From positions 1 to 58,957 of the forward strand of contig NZ_JACJJL010000024.1 in the NCBI RefSeq assembly GCF_016899955.1: DNA of 58,957 bases, in the 5' to 3' direction. The notes below the pieces were generated by a model. The model worked only from the letters and a program-made list of their open reading frames with translations. It did not search any database and was not told the origin of the DNA. The position numbers were made by a program, and so were the translations under genes. Positions 1 to 8,870 of this stretch are shown piece after piece. The stretch is from Marseilla massiliensis (GTDB lineage: Bacteria; Bacteroidota; Bacteroidia; Bacteroidales; Bacteroidaceae). Position 1 is the first letter of the stretch, and each line of letters starts with the position of its first letter.

Positions 1-273
1 CGCCGGGCGGGCGGGGGCCATGCCTCGGCCGAGTTTGTGGCCGTGGGCGCCCAGCGCCGGGTGGTGCCGCCCGAGGAGCCCACCGCCGGCCATTGCCTGG
101 TCAACGTGGCCGTGGGCCAGGCTGTGGCGGTGGCGGGCCACAGCCTGCACATCACGCTGCGCTGCGACAACCTGCTGGGCAGCCGCTACTACGACCACAC
201 CAGCTACTACCGCCTGATTGGCGTGCCCGAGCCGGGGCGCAGTTTTGCGCTCATGGCCTCGTGGGCGCTGTGA
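1..273 (+). CDS. TonB-dependent receptor, C-terminal fragment
   Basis: The reading frame is open from the first base and stops at 271-273, so only the last 90 residues of the gene are present. The text shows the end of an outer-membrane beta-barrel: alternating polar and hydrophobic strands, the NLLGSRYYDHTSYYRLIGVPEPGRS-type penultimate hairpin (residues about 56-83) and a last strand ending in Trp-Ala-Leu. That pattern is typical of TonB-dependent siderophore, metal or vitamin receptors. The substrate cannot be read from this fragment. Two DUF4625 lipoproteins follow on the same strand, with a 223-base gap to the first, and may be its partners. Confidence 0.8.
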   Translation, partial: RRAGGGHASAEFVAVGAQRRVVPPEEPTAGHCLVNVAVGQAVAVAGHSLHITLRCDNLLGSRYYDHTSYYRLIGVPEPGRSFALMASWAL

Positions 274-496
274 GCCGCGCAAGTGGCTCGGCCACAGCCG
301 TTTGCAAAACGGCCCCCGCGGCCTTGCCTAACGGCCCGCGCTGCACGGCCGCCGAGCCCGTTTGGCGGTGCGAAACGGCACGCCGGGAGCGGCCGGGGGC
401 GGGCGTTGTCCGCCGCCGGGGCTGCAACGAATGCAAAAACCCTAATCAACCATAGTTATTAACCGGATGGATTGCATCCACAAAAAAAGAAAAGAG

Positions 497-1258
497 ATGA
501 AGAAAAGTTTAGTTTTCGCAGCGTCAATGCTGCTGAGCGTGTTAGTGTTTGGCCTGGCCTCGTGTGACAACGACGACGACGCAGCCAAGGTGAAAAAGCC
601 TGTGGTGGAGCTCACCGAAGTGGGGGCGGGCAACAGCGGCGAGGTGACGGCCGGCTCCGACCTGCACCTCGAGGCCGAGGCCGAAGCCGAGGGGGGCATA
701 GCCCGCATAGACATGACCCTGACCCCCGAGGGCGGCAAGGCGCCACGGCTGGCCGCGGCCTGGGCCGAGGGCAAGTATGTGGGTGTGCGCAACGCCGACT
801 TCCACGAGCATGTGGACATACCGGTCGACATGCCCGCGGGCCGCTACAGGCTTGTGCTGACCGTTACCGACAAGGCAGGGCAGTCGGCTTCGGCCACGGC
901 CGTGCTCACCGTCAGGGAACCGTCGGCAGGCAAGCTGTCGGCAAGCATAGTCGAGGTGGGCAAGGACAACTCGATGAAGGCGGTGGCCGGCGGCGAGTTG
1001 CACCTTGAGGCCGAGGTGAACGCGCCAAGCGGGATAGCGGCCATAGAGGTGGAACTGCACAACGGCGCCGCCGGATACGAAAAGACGTTTGAGTTTGCCG
1101 GCAAGTATGTGGGCAAGACAAGCGCCATGTTCCACGAGCACATTGCCGTGCCGGCCGACGCCCCGGCGGGCGAATACCACCTGCACTTCACCGTCACCGA
1201 CGCTGAAGGCAACTCTGTGACCGAAGAGGCCGAGGGGCTTGTAGTGACAAGGAAATGA
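497..1258 (+). CDS. DUF4625-type lipoprotein with two domain copies
   Basis: Exported lipoprotein of 253 residues. The start at 497 gives a normal lipoprotein signal (MKKSLVFAASMLL, lipobox ending LASC); an ATG 30 bases upstream would add an unlikely basic tail. After an acidic linker (DNDDD) come two tandem copies of one immunoglobulin-like domain, each with the pattern FHEH, then a proline/glycine turn (PAGRY, PAGEY) and a VTDxxG strand. This matches the DUF4625 family of Bacteroidota lipoproteins. The repeated His-Glu-His could bind a metal; that is inference. It lies between a TonB receptor end and a second DUF4625 gene on the same strand. Confidence 0.75.
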   Translation: MKKSLVFAASMLLSVLVFGLASCDNDDDAAKVKKPVVELTEVGAGNSGEVTAGSDLHLEAEAEAEGGIARIDMTLTPEGGKAPRLAAAWAEGKYVGVRNADFHEHVDIPVDMPAGRYRLVLTVTDKAGQSASATAVLTVREPSAGKLSASIVEVGKDNSMKAVAGGELHLEAEVNAPSGIAAIEVELHNGAAGYEKTFEFAGKYVGKTSAMFHEHIAVPADAPAGEYHLHFTVTDAEGNSVTEEAEGLVVTRK

Positions 1259-1315
1259 ACCGCGGCCGGCCCGCGCCGCTGCTGGCGCGGGCCGGCGGCA
1301 CAACAACAAAACGTT

Positions 1316-1798
1316 ATGAAAACCAGGAATATATGTCGTTTAGTATGCGCTGCGCTGATGGCGGCGGCATGCTCTGCCGCCGACGAGGCCGGGGCCGACC
1401 TCGAGAAACCCGTGATTGCCAGTGGGGCGGTGGCCTCGCCGGCCGACTGCCAGGTGTACCACAGGGGCGAGACGGTGGCCGTGCGCTATGTGTTTTCCGA
1501 CAATGTGGAGCTCGGCAACTACAACATCGAGGTGCACAACAACTTTGACCATCATTCGCACTCTACATCGGCGGGCGACTGCGACTTCGACCCAAAGAAG
1601 CAACCCGTGAGGCCATGGGTATACAACCGGTCGTTCGCCATACCCGACGGAAGCCGCCGCTATGAGGCGAAGGTAGACATCGACATACCCGCCGACATCG
1701 ACACGGGCGACTACCACTTCATGGTGCGCGTTACCGACAAGGCCGGCTGGCAGCAGCTTAAGGCCGTGAGCATAAAGATTACAGACGGTGCCTACTGA
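1316..1798 (+). CDS. DUF4625-type lipoprotein, single domain, histidine-rich
   Basis: A 160-residue exported lipoprotein with signal peptide and lipobox (MAAACS), then one DUF4625 domain. It contains the cluster HNNFDHHSHS near residues 74-83, a tryptophan-rich stretch (RPWVYNRSF) and the closing GDYHFMVRVTDKAG strand, which lines up with the repeats of the upstream gene. The histidine cluster suggests metal binding, but no direct proof is visible. The gap to the previous gene is 57 bases, so the two are probably co-transcribed. The specific cargo and the role in uptake or sensing are unknown. Confidence 0.75.
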   Translation: MKTRNICRLVCAALMAAACSAADEAGADLEKPVIASGAVASPADCQVYHRGETVAVRYVFSDNVELGNYNIEVHNNFDHHSHSTSAGDCDFDPKKQPVRPWVYNRSFAIPDGSRRYEAKVDIDIPADIDTGDYHFMVRVTDKAGWQQLKAVSIKITDGAY

Positions 1799-1880
1799 CC
1801 AGCGGGCGGCCTTTCCGGCCATGCTGCCACCAGGGCGGCGCGCCGGAGGGCCGACCCGCGCAGGCCCGTTGGGCGGAATG

Positions 1881-1915
1881 AAAAAAAGGAGACGCATCCT
1901 TGTGGATGCGTCTCC
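1881..1915 (-). terminator. Intrinsic terminator for tRNA-Arg
   Basis: A perfect 12-bp stem (1888-1899 with 1904-1915, loop TTGT) is followed on the minus strand by seven T (A7 at 1881-1887). It sits 11 bases after the 3' end of the tRNA. It may also end plus-strand transcripts of the DUF4625 genes. Confidence 0.85.
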
Positions 1916-1925
1916 TTGCTTGTTG

Positions 1926-1999
1926 TGACTCCGATGGGATTCAAACCCGTAACCTTCTGATCCGTAGTCAGATGCTCTATTCAGTTGAGCTACGGAGCC
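1926..1999 (-). tRNA. tRNA-Arg (anticodon ACG)
   Basis: The minus strand folds into a complete 74-nt tRNA. The acceptor arm GGCTCCG pairs with CGGAGTC and the discriminator is A. The D arm is GCTCAACTGAATAGAGC and the anticodon loop is CTACGGA, giving ACG. The T arm contains GGTTTGAATCC. CCA is not encoded. The promoter at 2036-2067 and the T-tailed terminator at 1881-1915 make it a single-gene unit. The A34 would be read as inosine and decode CGN codons. Confidence 0.97.
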
Positions 2000-2035
2000 A
2001 ACGCTTTGTTTGCGCCTCATTTCTGAATTGCGGTG

Positions 2036-2067
2036 CAAAGGTACGCAGTTTTTTTTGAATGGCCAAA
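2036..2067 (-). promoter_or_regulatory. Bacteroidales-type promoter of tRNA-Arg
   Basis: The minus strand carries TTTG (2064-2067), a 20-base spacer and TACCTTTG (2036-2043). This is the full -33/-7 consensus of the primary Bacteroidota sigma factor, 36 bases upstream of the tRNA 5' end. Confidence 0.85.
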
Positions 2068-2146
2068 CATTTTCGCAAAAAAAATGCCGCGGCACTCAAA
2101 AAAAGTGCGTTTTAGCCTGTTTTTTGCCCTCTGTGCCCGGTTTTGC

Positions 2147-2235
2147 ATGGCTTCGTGCCTCTTTTTCCATGGCTTCGTGCTTCATTGTTTTATGTCTCCG
2201 TGCTTCATTGCTCATGGCTATGTGCCACCCTTTGC
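2147..2235. repeat. Degenerate 22-bp tandem repeat
   Basis: Four imperfect units starting ATGGCTTCGTGC at 2147, 2169, 2192 and 2214. They lie in a T-rich stretch with no coding signal. The rest of 2070-2430 shows nothing else I can name. Confidence 0.5.
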
Positions 2236-2432
2236 GTATTTCTTTGCTGCCGTGTGCCCGCCTCTGCGGCCTTGGTCATGATGCTTTGTGCCTACGGCCG
2301 GATTGGCCGGTGGCGCCCGGCCCGTTGTGCACCCGCATACTCTGGTGAACGCAAACAGCGTTGCAGCCCGCCTCTTGACCGTGGGCAGATTCCGTTTTTT
2401 TTGCGCCTCAGGTCAAGTCTGTGTCCATTTTT

Positions 2433-2463
2433 TTTGCCGTTTAGTCTTTTTGGGCTATCTTTG
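2433..2463 (+). promoter_or_regulatory. Promoter with very long leader
   Basis: TTTG (2433-2436), a 19-base spacer and TATCTTTG (2456-2463) fit the Bacteroidota consensus. The only plus-strand gene downstream starts at 3237, so the transcript would have a leader of about 765 bases that contains the 44-bp repeat array. Confidence 0.75.
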
Positions 2464-2579
2464 CAAGACGTATAAAAGTAAAAAAGTGAAAAGATAATAA
2501 ATAAAAAAGGTAAAAGTGAAAATGGGCTGCGCCATGCCGCAAGTTGCCGTTGGCAATGGCTGATGCTGCCCCAGGCTAA

Positions 2580-2742
2580 GGGTTAAGTATTAAGAATAAA
2601 GGATTTAAGGATTAAGAAAGGGTTGCGCGGTAACAACAGAATGCCGTAGAAAGGGCAAATGTCTGCGCATCCAAGTTATTAAGAATAAAGGATTAAGGAT
2701 TAAGAAAGGACTGCGCGGTGTGAGCGTAAGGCGACGGAAAAG
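2580..2742. repeat. Repeated leader module before the 44-bp array
   Basis: Two copies (about 2590-2675 and 2678-2756) of a module built from AAGGATTAAGAAAGG, then TGCGCGG, then GGCAAATGTCTGC. A third copy occurs at about 4467-4560 before the next gene. Each copy runs into 44-bp repeat units, so module and array behave as one composite element. Confidence 0.7.
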
Positions 2743-3217
2743 GCAAATGTCTGCACTCCCGTACTCCGGTACTCCTGCATACAGATGCTGATGTCTGCGC
2801 CTCGGCACTCCAGCATACTGTTGCAAATGTCTGCACTCCAGTACTCCTGCACTCCTGCATGCAGTTGCAAATGTCTGCACTCCAGTACTCCTGCACTCCT
2901 GCATGCAGTTGCAAATGTCTGCACTCCAGTACTCCTGCACTCCTGCATGCAGTTGCAAATGTCTGCACTCCAGTACTCCTGCACTCCTGCATGCAGTTGC
3001 AAATGTCTGCACTCCAGTACTCCTGCACTCCTGCATACCGATGCAAATGTCTGCACTCCCGTACTCCTGCACTCCAGCATACTGTTGCAAATGTCTGCAC
3101 TCCAGTACTCCTGCACTCCTGCATACTGTTGCAAATGTCTGAACTCCTGTACTCCTGAACTCCTGCATACTGTTGCAAATGTCTGAACTCCTGTACTCCT
3201 GAACTCCTGAACTCCTA
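2743..3217. repeat. 44-bp tandem repeat array (about 11 units)
   Basis: Units start GCAAATGTCTGCACTCC, continue with AGTACTCCTGCACTCCTGC and end ATGCAGTT or a variant. The four central units starting at 2823, 2867, 2911 and 2955 are nearly identical, while the ends are degenerate and one unit is shorter. As 44 is not a multiple of three and the unit lacks stop codons, long open frames appear on both strands; I regard them as artefacts. The array ends 20 bases before the start of the permease gene. Related units are at 4553-4680, 10800-10890 (inverted) and 15446-15480. Confidence 0.95.
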
Positions 3218-3236
3218 ATAAAAAAAGAATAGAGCA

Positions 3237-4466
3237 ATGGTTTTAAACTATATCTGGATATCGTTCTTCGTCATAGCCTTCGCCATCGGCGTGGTGAAAC
3301 TGGTTCTGATGGGCGACACCGGCGTGTTTCCCGCCATGATCGACTCCACGTTCGCCTCGTCGAAGACAGCCTTCGAGATATCTCTCGGGCTCACGGGCGT
3401 GCTCTCGCTCTGGCTCGGCATCATGAAGATAGGCGAGCGTGGCGGAGTGGTTGACGCGCTGTCGCGGTTGCTCAGCCCTGTGTTCACGCGCCTGTTTCCC
3501 GACATACCCAAGGGCCACCCGGCCACCGGCAGCATCTTCATGAACATTGCCGCCAACATGCTTGGCCTCGACAACGCCGCCACACCGCTGGGCCTGAGGG
3601 CCATGGAGCAGCTGCAGGGGCTCAACCCGCGCAAGGACACGGCCACCAACCCCATGATAATGTTCCTCGTGCTCAACACGAGCGGGCTCACCATCATACC
3701 CGTGAGCATACTCGTCTACCGCGCGCAGATGGGTGCCGGGCAGCCCACCGACGTGTTCATACCCATACTCCTGGCCACGTTCTTCTCAACCCTGGCGGGC
3801 ATTGTGGCCACCAGCATCTACCAGCGCATCAACCTGCTCAACCGCACGCTGCTGCTCACGCTTGGCGGCATGTGCGTGGCCGTGGCCGCGGTGATATGGG
3901 GTTTCGGCCAGATGGACAAAGACCGGATGAACCTTGTGAGCACAAGCGTGGCCAACATACTGCTGATGACCATCATCGTGGCGTTCATACTGGCCGGCAT
4001 GCGTAGGCGGGTCAACGTCTACGACGCCTTCATCGAGGGAGCCAAGGAGGGCTTTACCACCGCCGTGCGCATCATTCCCTACCTCGTGGCCATACTCGTG
4101 GGCATCGGCGTGTTCCGTGCCTCGGGGGCCATGGACATGATTGTGGGCGGCGTGAGATGGGCCGTCGAGGCCTGCGGAGGCAACAGCGACTTTGTGGGGG
4201 CACTGCCCACGGCGCTCATGAAACCCCTGTCGGGCAGCGGGGCGCGGGGCATGATGGTTGACGCCATGGCCACCTACGGCCCCGACTCGTTTGTGGGCAG
4301 GCTGAGCTGCATATTCCAGGGCTCTACCGACACCACGTTTTACATCCTCGCCGTTTACTTCGGCAGCGTTGGCATACGCTACACCCGCCATGCCGTGGCG
4401 TGCGGGCTGCTGGCCGACCTGGCCGGTGTCGTAGCCGCCATAGGTGTGTGCTACATGTTCTTTTAG
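3237..4466 (+). CDS. Nucleoside-recognition (gate) domain membrane protein, SpmA/SpmB fusion type
   Basis: An integral membrane protein of 409 residues with many hydrophobic helices. It carries two gate (nucleoside recognition, PF07670-like) domains: one near residues 40-170, with GSIFMNIAANMLGLDNAATPLG and PMIMFLVLNTSG, and a second near 265-385, with PTALMKPLSGSGARG and STDTTFYILAVYFG. In spore formers these halves are separate proteins (SpmA, SpmB); in Bacteroidota they are fused and have nothing to do with sporulation. The transported solute is not established. The start lies 20 bases after the 44-bp array. Confidence 0.9.
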   Translation: MVLNYIWISFFVIAFAIGVVKLVLMGDTGVFPAMIDSTFASSKTAFEISLGLTGVLSLWLGIMKIGERGGVVDALSRLLSPVFTRLFPDIPKGHPATGSIFMNIAANMLGLDNAATPLGLRAMEQLQGLNPRKDTATNPMIMFLVLNTSGLTIIPVSILVYRAQMGAGQPTDVFIPILLATFFSTLAGIVATSIYQRINLLNRTLLLTLGGMCVAVAAVIWGFGQMDKDRMNLVSTSVANILLMTIIVAFILAGMRRRVNVYDAFIEGAKEGFTTAVRIIPYLVAILVGIGVFRASGAMDMIVGGVRWAVEACGGNSDFVGALPTALMKPLSGSGARGMMVDAMATYGPDSFVGRLSCIFQGSTDTTFYILAVYFGSVGIRYTRHAVACGLLADLAGVVAAIGVCYMFF

Positions 4467-4696
4467 AATTAAGGATTGAATTAAGTATTAAGTATTAAGA
4501 ATTAAGGATTAAGAAAGGGCTGCGCGGTGTCAACAGAAGGTTGTGGGAAAGACTAATGTCTGCACTCCCGCACTCCAGGCCCCTGCATTCCGATGCAAAT
4601 GTCTGCACTCCCGTACTCCTGCACTCCTGCATTCCGATGCAAATGTCTGCACTCCCGTGCTCCTGACTCCTGCATTCTCAAGAATATAGAAAAAGT
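4467..4696. repeat. Second composite repeat: leader module plus three 44-bp units
   Basis: After an AT-rich run of TTAAGTATTAAG repeats, the AAGGATTAAGAAAGG / TGCGCGG module reappears (about 4500-4540). It is followed by three 44-bp-family units at about 4553-4680 (GCAAATGTCTGCACTCCCG). It ends about 16 bases before the flippase start, the same placement as the array before the permease gene. Confidence 0.9.
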
Positions 4697-6196
4697 ATGG
4701 CAAACTTAAAGTCATTGGCCAAGGATACGGCCATCTACGGACTGTCGAGCATAGTTGGTAGGTTTCTCAACTACCTGCTCGTGCCACTCTACACAGCCAA
4801 GCTGTCGGCCGAGAGCGGCGGTTACGGTGTGATAACCAACATGTATGCCTACACGGCCCTGTTGCTTGTCATACTCACCTACGGCATGGAGACCACCTTC
4901 TTCCGCTTTGCCAACAAAGAGGGCGAAGACCCACAGCGCGTCTACTCCACCATCCTCATAAGCGTGGGAGCCACCTCGGCCGCCTTCGTGGCGCTGGTGC
5001 TGGCCTTCATCGGGCCGCTGTCGGCCTTCATGGGCTACGCCGACCATCCGTCGTACGTGTGGGTGATGGCCATGACCGTGGCCATCGACGCCTTCCAGTG
5101 CATACCGTTCGCCTACCTCAGGTACATGAAGCGCCCCGTAAAGTTTGCGGCCCTCAAGCTGCTCTTCATCGTGGTTAACATAGCCCTCAACCTGTTTTGC
5201 TTCATCGCCCTGCCCCACATCACGGGCAGGCCCACCGACGTTGGCTACGCCTTCTACATCAACCTGGCCTGCACGGCCAGCATAACGCTGTGCTTCCGCC
5301 GCGAGCTCACCGGCTTCGGCTATGTGTTCGACCGCCGCCTGATGGGCCGCATGCTGTCCTACGGATGGCCGGTGCTCGTGCTGGGCATTGCCGGCATACT
5401 CAACCAGACGGCCGACAAGATACTCTTCCCATACATCTACGACGCCCCCGACGCCCACCAGCAGCTGGGCATCTACGGCGCCGCGTCGAAGGTGGCCATG
5501 GTCATGGCCATGATAACCCAGGCCTTCCGCTATGCCTACGAGCCCTTCGTGTTCGGCAAGTCGCGCGACAGCGACAACCGCGACACCTACGCCCGGGCCA
5601 TGAAGTTCTTCGTGATATTCACGCTGATGGCCTTCCTCGTGGTCGTGGGATACATAGGGCTGCTCAAGTTCATCATAGCCCGCGACTACTGGGGCGGGCT
5701 GCGCGTGGTGCCCATAGTGATGGCTGCCGAGATAATGATGGGCATTTACTTCAACCTGTCGTTCTGGTACAAGCTCACCGACCGCACCGTGTGGGGGGCC
5801 TGGTTCTCGGGGGCGGGCTGCGTGGTGCTCATCGCCGTCAACGTGGTCTTCGTGCCGCGCTACGGCTACATGGCCTGCGCGTGGGCCGGGGTGGCGGGCT
5901 ACGCCACGGCCATGCTGCTCAGTTTCTTCGTAGGCCAGCGCTATTACCCCATCAGCTATCCCCTGGGCCGCATCTTCTCATACGTGGCCCTGGCGGCCGT
6001 GCTCTACGCCGGCATGGCCCAGGCCAACGCCCGGCTGCCCCTGGCGGCAGCCCTGGCGGTGAACACGGCGCTCATAGCCGTGTTCGTGGCCTACACCATT
6101 TGGCGCGACCTGCCCCTCGGGGCGCTGCCCGTGGTGGGCCGGAGGCTTGCCCGCGGCAAGGAAACCGACAACGACAATACCCAAGACAATAAATAA
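4697..6196 (+). CDS. Oligosaccharide flippase / polysaccharide biosynthesis membrane protein
   Basis: A protein of 499 residues with about 14 predicted membrane segments, of the Wzx/MATE-like polysaccharide exporter superfamily. The N-terminus (LAKDTAIYGLSSIVGRFLNYLLVPLYT) is the usual first helix of that family, and the GVITNMYAYTALLLVILTYGMETTFFRF stretch that follows is also characteristic. It would flip lipid-linked glycans across the inner membrane. There are no glycosyltransferase genes nearby, so this is the conserved stand-alone Bacteroidales copy rather than part of a capsule locus. Only 6 bases separate it from the peptidase gene downstream, so they are likely co-transcribed. Confidence 0.9.
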   Translation: MANLKSLAKDTAIYGLSSIVGRFLNYLLVPLYTAKLSAESGGYGVITNMYAYTALLLVILTYGMETTFFRFANKEGEDPQRVYSTILISVGATSAAFVALVLAFIGPLSAFMGYADHPSYVWVMAMTVAIDAFQCIPFAYLRYMKRPVKFAALKLLFIVVNIALNLFCFIALPHITGRPTDVGYAFYINLACTASITLCFRRELTGFGYVFDRRLMGRMLSYGWPVLVLGIAGILNQTADKILFPYIYDAPDAHQQLGIYGAASKVAMVMAMITQAFRYAYEPFVFGKSRDSDNRDTYARAMKFFVIFTLMAFLVVVGYIGLLKFIIARDYWGGLRVVPIVMAAEIMMGIYFNLSFWYKLTDRTVWGAWFSGAGCVVLIAVNVVFVPRYGYMACAWAGVAGYATAMLLSFFVGQRYYPISYPLGRIFSYVALAAVLYAGMAQANARLPLAAALAVNTALIAVFVAYTIWRDLPLGALPVVGRRLARGKETDNDNTQDNK

Positions 6197-6202
6197 ACAA
6201 TC

Positions 6203-8317
6203 ATGAAAAAGTCAACATTGCTTATCGCTGCGGTGCTTTCGGCCGCGGCCGTCCATGCCGACGAAGGCATGTGGACGCTCTACGACCTGCCACAGGCTGT
6301 CTACAACCAGATGCAGGGCTACGGCTTCTCCGTGCCCTACGACGGCCTCTACGCGGGCCCCGACGCCATCAAGAACGTGGTGCTCAACTTCGGGGGCTTC
6401 TGCTCCGGCGTGGTCGTATCGCCCGACGGGCTTGTGTTCACCAACCACCACTGCGGCTTCGGGGCCATCAACGCCCACTCCACAGTGGAGCACGACTACA
6501 TGAAAAACGGATTCTTCGCCAAGACGTATGCCGACGAGCTGCCCAACGAAGACCTCTTCGTGAGCTTCATGGTCGAGCAGAAAGACGTCACCGACAGGCT
6601 CAGCCAGATGGGCATCTACGACATGAAGCCGTCGAGGCAGGCCGACTTTGTCGACTCGCTCGAGAACGCATGGTCGAAGGAGGTGAAGCAGAAAGACTCT
6701 ACGCTGCGCCTCGAGATAAAGCCGTTCTACGAGGGCAACAAGTACTACGCCACCACATACCGCGACTTCCGCGACGTGCGCCTGGTGTTCACCGTGCCTA
6801 AGTCGATGGGCAAGTTTGGCGGAGAGACCGACAACTGGATGTGGCCCAGGCAGACGTGCGACTTCTCCGTGTTCCGCATATATGCCGACCCGAAGACCAA
6901 CGGCCCCGCCGAATACAGCAAGGACAACGTGCCCTACCACCCGGCATCGTGGGCGCCGGTGTCGCTCGACGGCTACAAGGAGGGCGACTTCTCCATGACC
7001 ATAGGCTACCCGGGCTCTACCAGCCGCTACCTCTCGTCGTACGGCATACGCGAGCGGCGCGATGCGCGCAACGCACCGAGGGCACAGGTGAGGGGCGTGA
7101 AGCAGGAAGTGATGATGCGCCACATGAGGCAGAGCGACGCCGTGCGCATAAAGTATGAGACGGCATACGCCTCGAGCTCCAACTACTGGAAAAACTCACT
7201 GGGCATGAACAAGTGCATCGACAGCATAGGGCTGATTGCGCAGAAGGCCGCCTTCGAGCGCAAGGTGCGCGCCTACGTCGACTCAACGGGCTACCTCAAG
7301 GGCAAGCTCGACTTCGACGAGCTGAAGCGCATCTACGACGGGTGCTTCGACCTGGTGAAGTCGCGCACGTTCTTCGGCGAGACTTTCTACGGCACGAGCG
7401 AGCTGGCGGCCCGGGCCATACGCGTGCACAACGGCATGGAGGTGAAGGGCCCGAAGAAGAGCAAGAAGAAACAGTACGTTGAGTTTGAAGACAACAGCGA
7501 GCACTGGGACGAGGCCACCGACAAGGAGATGTTTGCCGTGCTGCTCGACAACTACCGCAAGCAGGTGCCGGCCAAGTACCTGCCCGACTTCTACAAGACC
7601 ATCGACGCCGACTATGCCGGCGACTGCCGCAAGTATGTGGACTACGTGTGGGCCAACTCCGTGCTGATGAAGCCCGGGCAGAAGATTTACATCAACAAGA
7701 AGTCGTTCATGAAAGATCCCGGCGTGAAGATGGGCCTCGACATAACGGCCGTGATGGGCGACCTCACCGCCCCGTTGCAAGCCATCATGGACTCCATCGA
7801 CGAGCAGGAGCGCTACCTCTGCGCGGCCAAGCTGCGCATGGAGCAAGACATGCCCAACTACAGCGACGCCAACTTCACGATGCGGCTTAGCTACGGCCAG
7901 GTGGGCGGGTTCACGCTCGGAGGCAAGCCCTCGGGCTACTACACCACGGCCGAGAGCATAGTCGAGAAGATGAAGAAGAGCGCCGTGCAGCCCGACTACT
8001 TTGCCGAGCCGGTGATGCAGCAGCTCATGTCGGCCTCCGACTTCGGCCGCTACACCGACAAGGCCACGGGCAAGATGCAGCTCTGCTTCCTCACCAACAA
8101 CGACATAACGGGCGGCAACAGCGGCTCGCCGATGTTCGACGGCAAGGGCCGACTCATCGGACTGGCCTTCGACGGCAACTGGGACAGCCTGTCGAGCGAC
8201 ATTTTCTTCGACTCCCGCCTGGCCCGCTGCATTGGCGTAGACATACGCTATGTCATCTACATGATGGACAAGTGGGGCCACGCCGACCGCCTGCTTGAGG
8301 AGATGTTCCGCAAGTGA
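6203..8317 (+). CDS. S46 family dipeptidyl-peptidase, DPP7-like
   Basis: A secreted serine exopeptidase of 704 residues that removes N-terminal dipeptides. Residues 1-19 are a signal peptide (cleavage after VHA). The chymotrypsin-fold triad is visible: His in TNHHCGFG (82/83), Asp in CDFSVFRIY (220) and Ser in TGGNSGSP (640). The residue that separates S46 subtypes lies in FDGNWD: Gly658 matches DPP7 (hydrophobic P1), whereas DPP11 has Arg there for acidic P1. Length is normal for the family (about 710). The enzyme feeds peptide-derived dipeptides to the cell. It probably shares a transcript with the flippase upstream, and a hairpin follows at 8346. Confidence 0.93.
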   Translation: MKKSTLLIAAVLSAAAVHADEGMWTLYDLPQAVYNQMQGYGFSVPYDGLYAGPDAIKNVVLNFGGFCSGVVVSPDGLVFTNHHCGFGAINAHSTVEHDYMKNGFFAKTYADELPNEDLFVSFMVEQKDVTDRLSQMGIYDMKPSRQADFVDSLENAWSKEVKQKDSTLRLEIKPFYEGNKYYATTYRDFRDVRLVFTVPKSMGKFGGETDNWMWPRQTCDFSVFRIYADPKTNGPAEYSKDNVPYHPASWAPVSLDGYKEGDFSMTIGYPGSTSRYLSSYGIRERRDARNAPRAQVRGVKQEVMMRHMRQSDAVRIKYETAYASSSNYWKNSLGMNKCIDSIGLIAQKAAFERKVRAYVDSTGYLKGKLDFDELKRIYDGCFDLVKSRTFFGETFYGTSELAARAIRVHNGMEVKGPKKSKKKQYVEFEDNSEHWDEATDKEMFAVLLDNYRKQVPAKYLPDFYKTIDADYAGDCRKYVDYVWANSVLMKPGQKIYINKKSFMKDPGVKMGLDITAVMGDLTAPLQAIMDSIDEQERYLCAAKLRMEQDMPNYSDANFTMRLSYGQVGGFTLGGKPSGYYTTAESIVEKMKKSAVQPDYFAEPVMQQLMSASDFGRYTDKATGKMQLCFLTNNDITGGNSGSPMFDGKGRLIGLAFDGNWDSLSSDIFFDSRLARCIGVDIRYVIYMMDKWGHADRLLEEMFRK

Positions 8318-8345
8318 CGCGCCGACGCTGCCTATGTGTAAACAT

Positions 8346-8373
8346 GCGGGGAGGGCCTGATGGCTCTCCCCGC
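8346..8373 (+). terminator. Hairpin after the S46 peptidase gene
   Basis: Stem GCGGGGAG / CTCCCCGC with an inner GCC/GGC pair, followed by TTGCGTTT. It lies 29 bases after the stop codon. Confidence 0.6.
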
Positions 8374-8652
8374 TTGCGTTTCCTCCGGGCCGTTGGCAGC
8401 CCGGCGTGGCACCGAGGCCGCGGCGGCGGCTCTTGGCGGGCAAGGCTTTGGCGCCTGGCCAAGCGTCAATAGGCATGGCGGAGGCTCGCCCCCAAAGGCT
8501 GTTGCCGTGGCAAGGCGCGGCTGCAAAAGCGGCCACATGGCCAACGGTGCTGGTTTTACCTATTCTTTTTCTTTGTTTACATAATTCAATGCCATTATCG
8601 TAAGTATGGAAAATGCAAAGCTCTGCAAGGTCACTATGTCCTTGAGGCTGAG

Positions 8653-8742
8653 TTAATGCGGGGGTGTCAGCAGGCATTCGGCGGCATTGAACACCCAGCA
8701 GATAATCAACAAGAGCATTGTGTTTATCAAAAACTTCTTCAT
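8653..8742 (-). CDS. Possible 29-residue membrane peptide
   Basis: A short frame on the minus strand encodes a peptide beginning MKKFLINTMLLLIICWVF and ending AECLLTPPH. It has a basic start, one hydrophobic helix and a short polar tail, as expected for a small membrane protein. The upstream bases are A-rich, as common before Bacteroidota starts, but I see no convincing promoter box. I recognise no family. It may be chance, as this is a 1.1-kb gap. Confidence 0.35.
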   Translation of the reverse strand: MKKFLINTMLLLIICWVFNAAECLLTPPH

Positions 8743-8870
8743 CGCACATCATTTTTTTTGTTATACTTAATGTCTGCGGCCTTCAGTAGGCTTGTCGCGC
8801 CGCTGCTGTGGTTGCTTGGCTTGTGCCTTGCTCCGTCGGCATCGTTTTCGCTCCTGTGCCATTCCGAGCC

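Noticed and set aside
2743..3217. CRISPR array
   Set aside because: The units are contiguous and near identical with no unique spacers, and there are no cas genes.
2605..3237. A 210-codon minus-strand frame through the 44-bp repeats
   Set aside because: All frames are open because the unit lacks stop codons and is 44 bases long; the protein is only a frame-cycled repeat, and the promoter evidence is for the plus strand.
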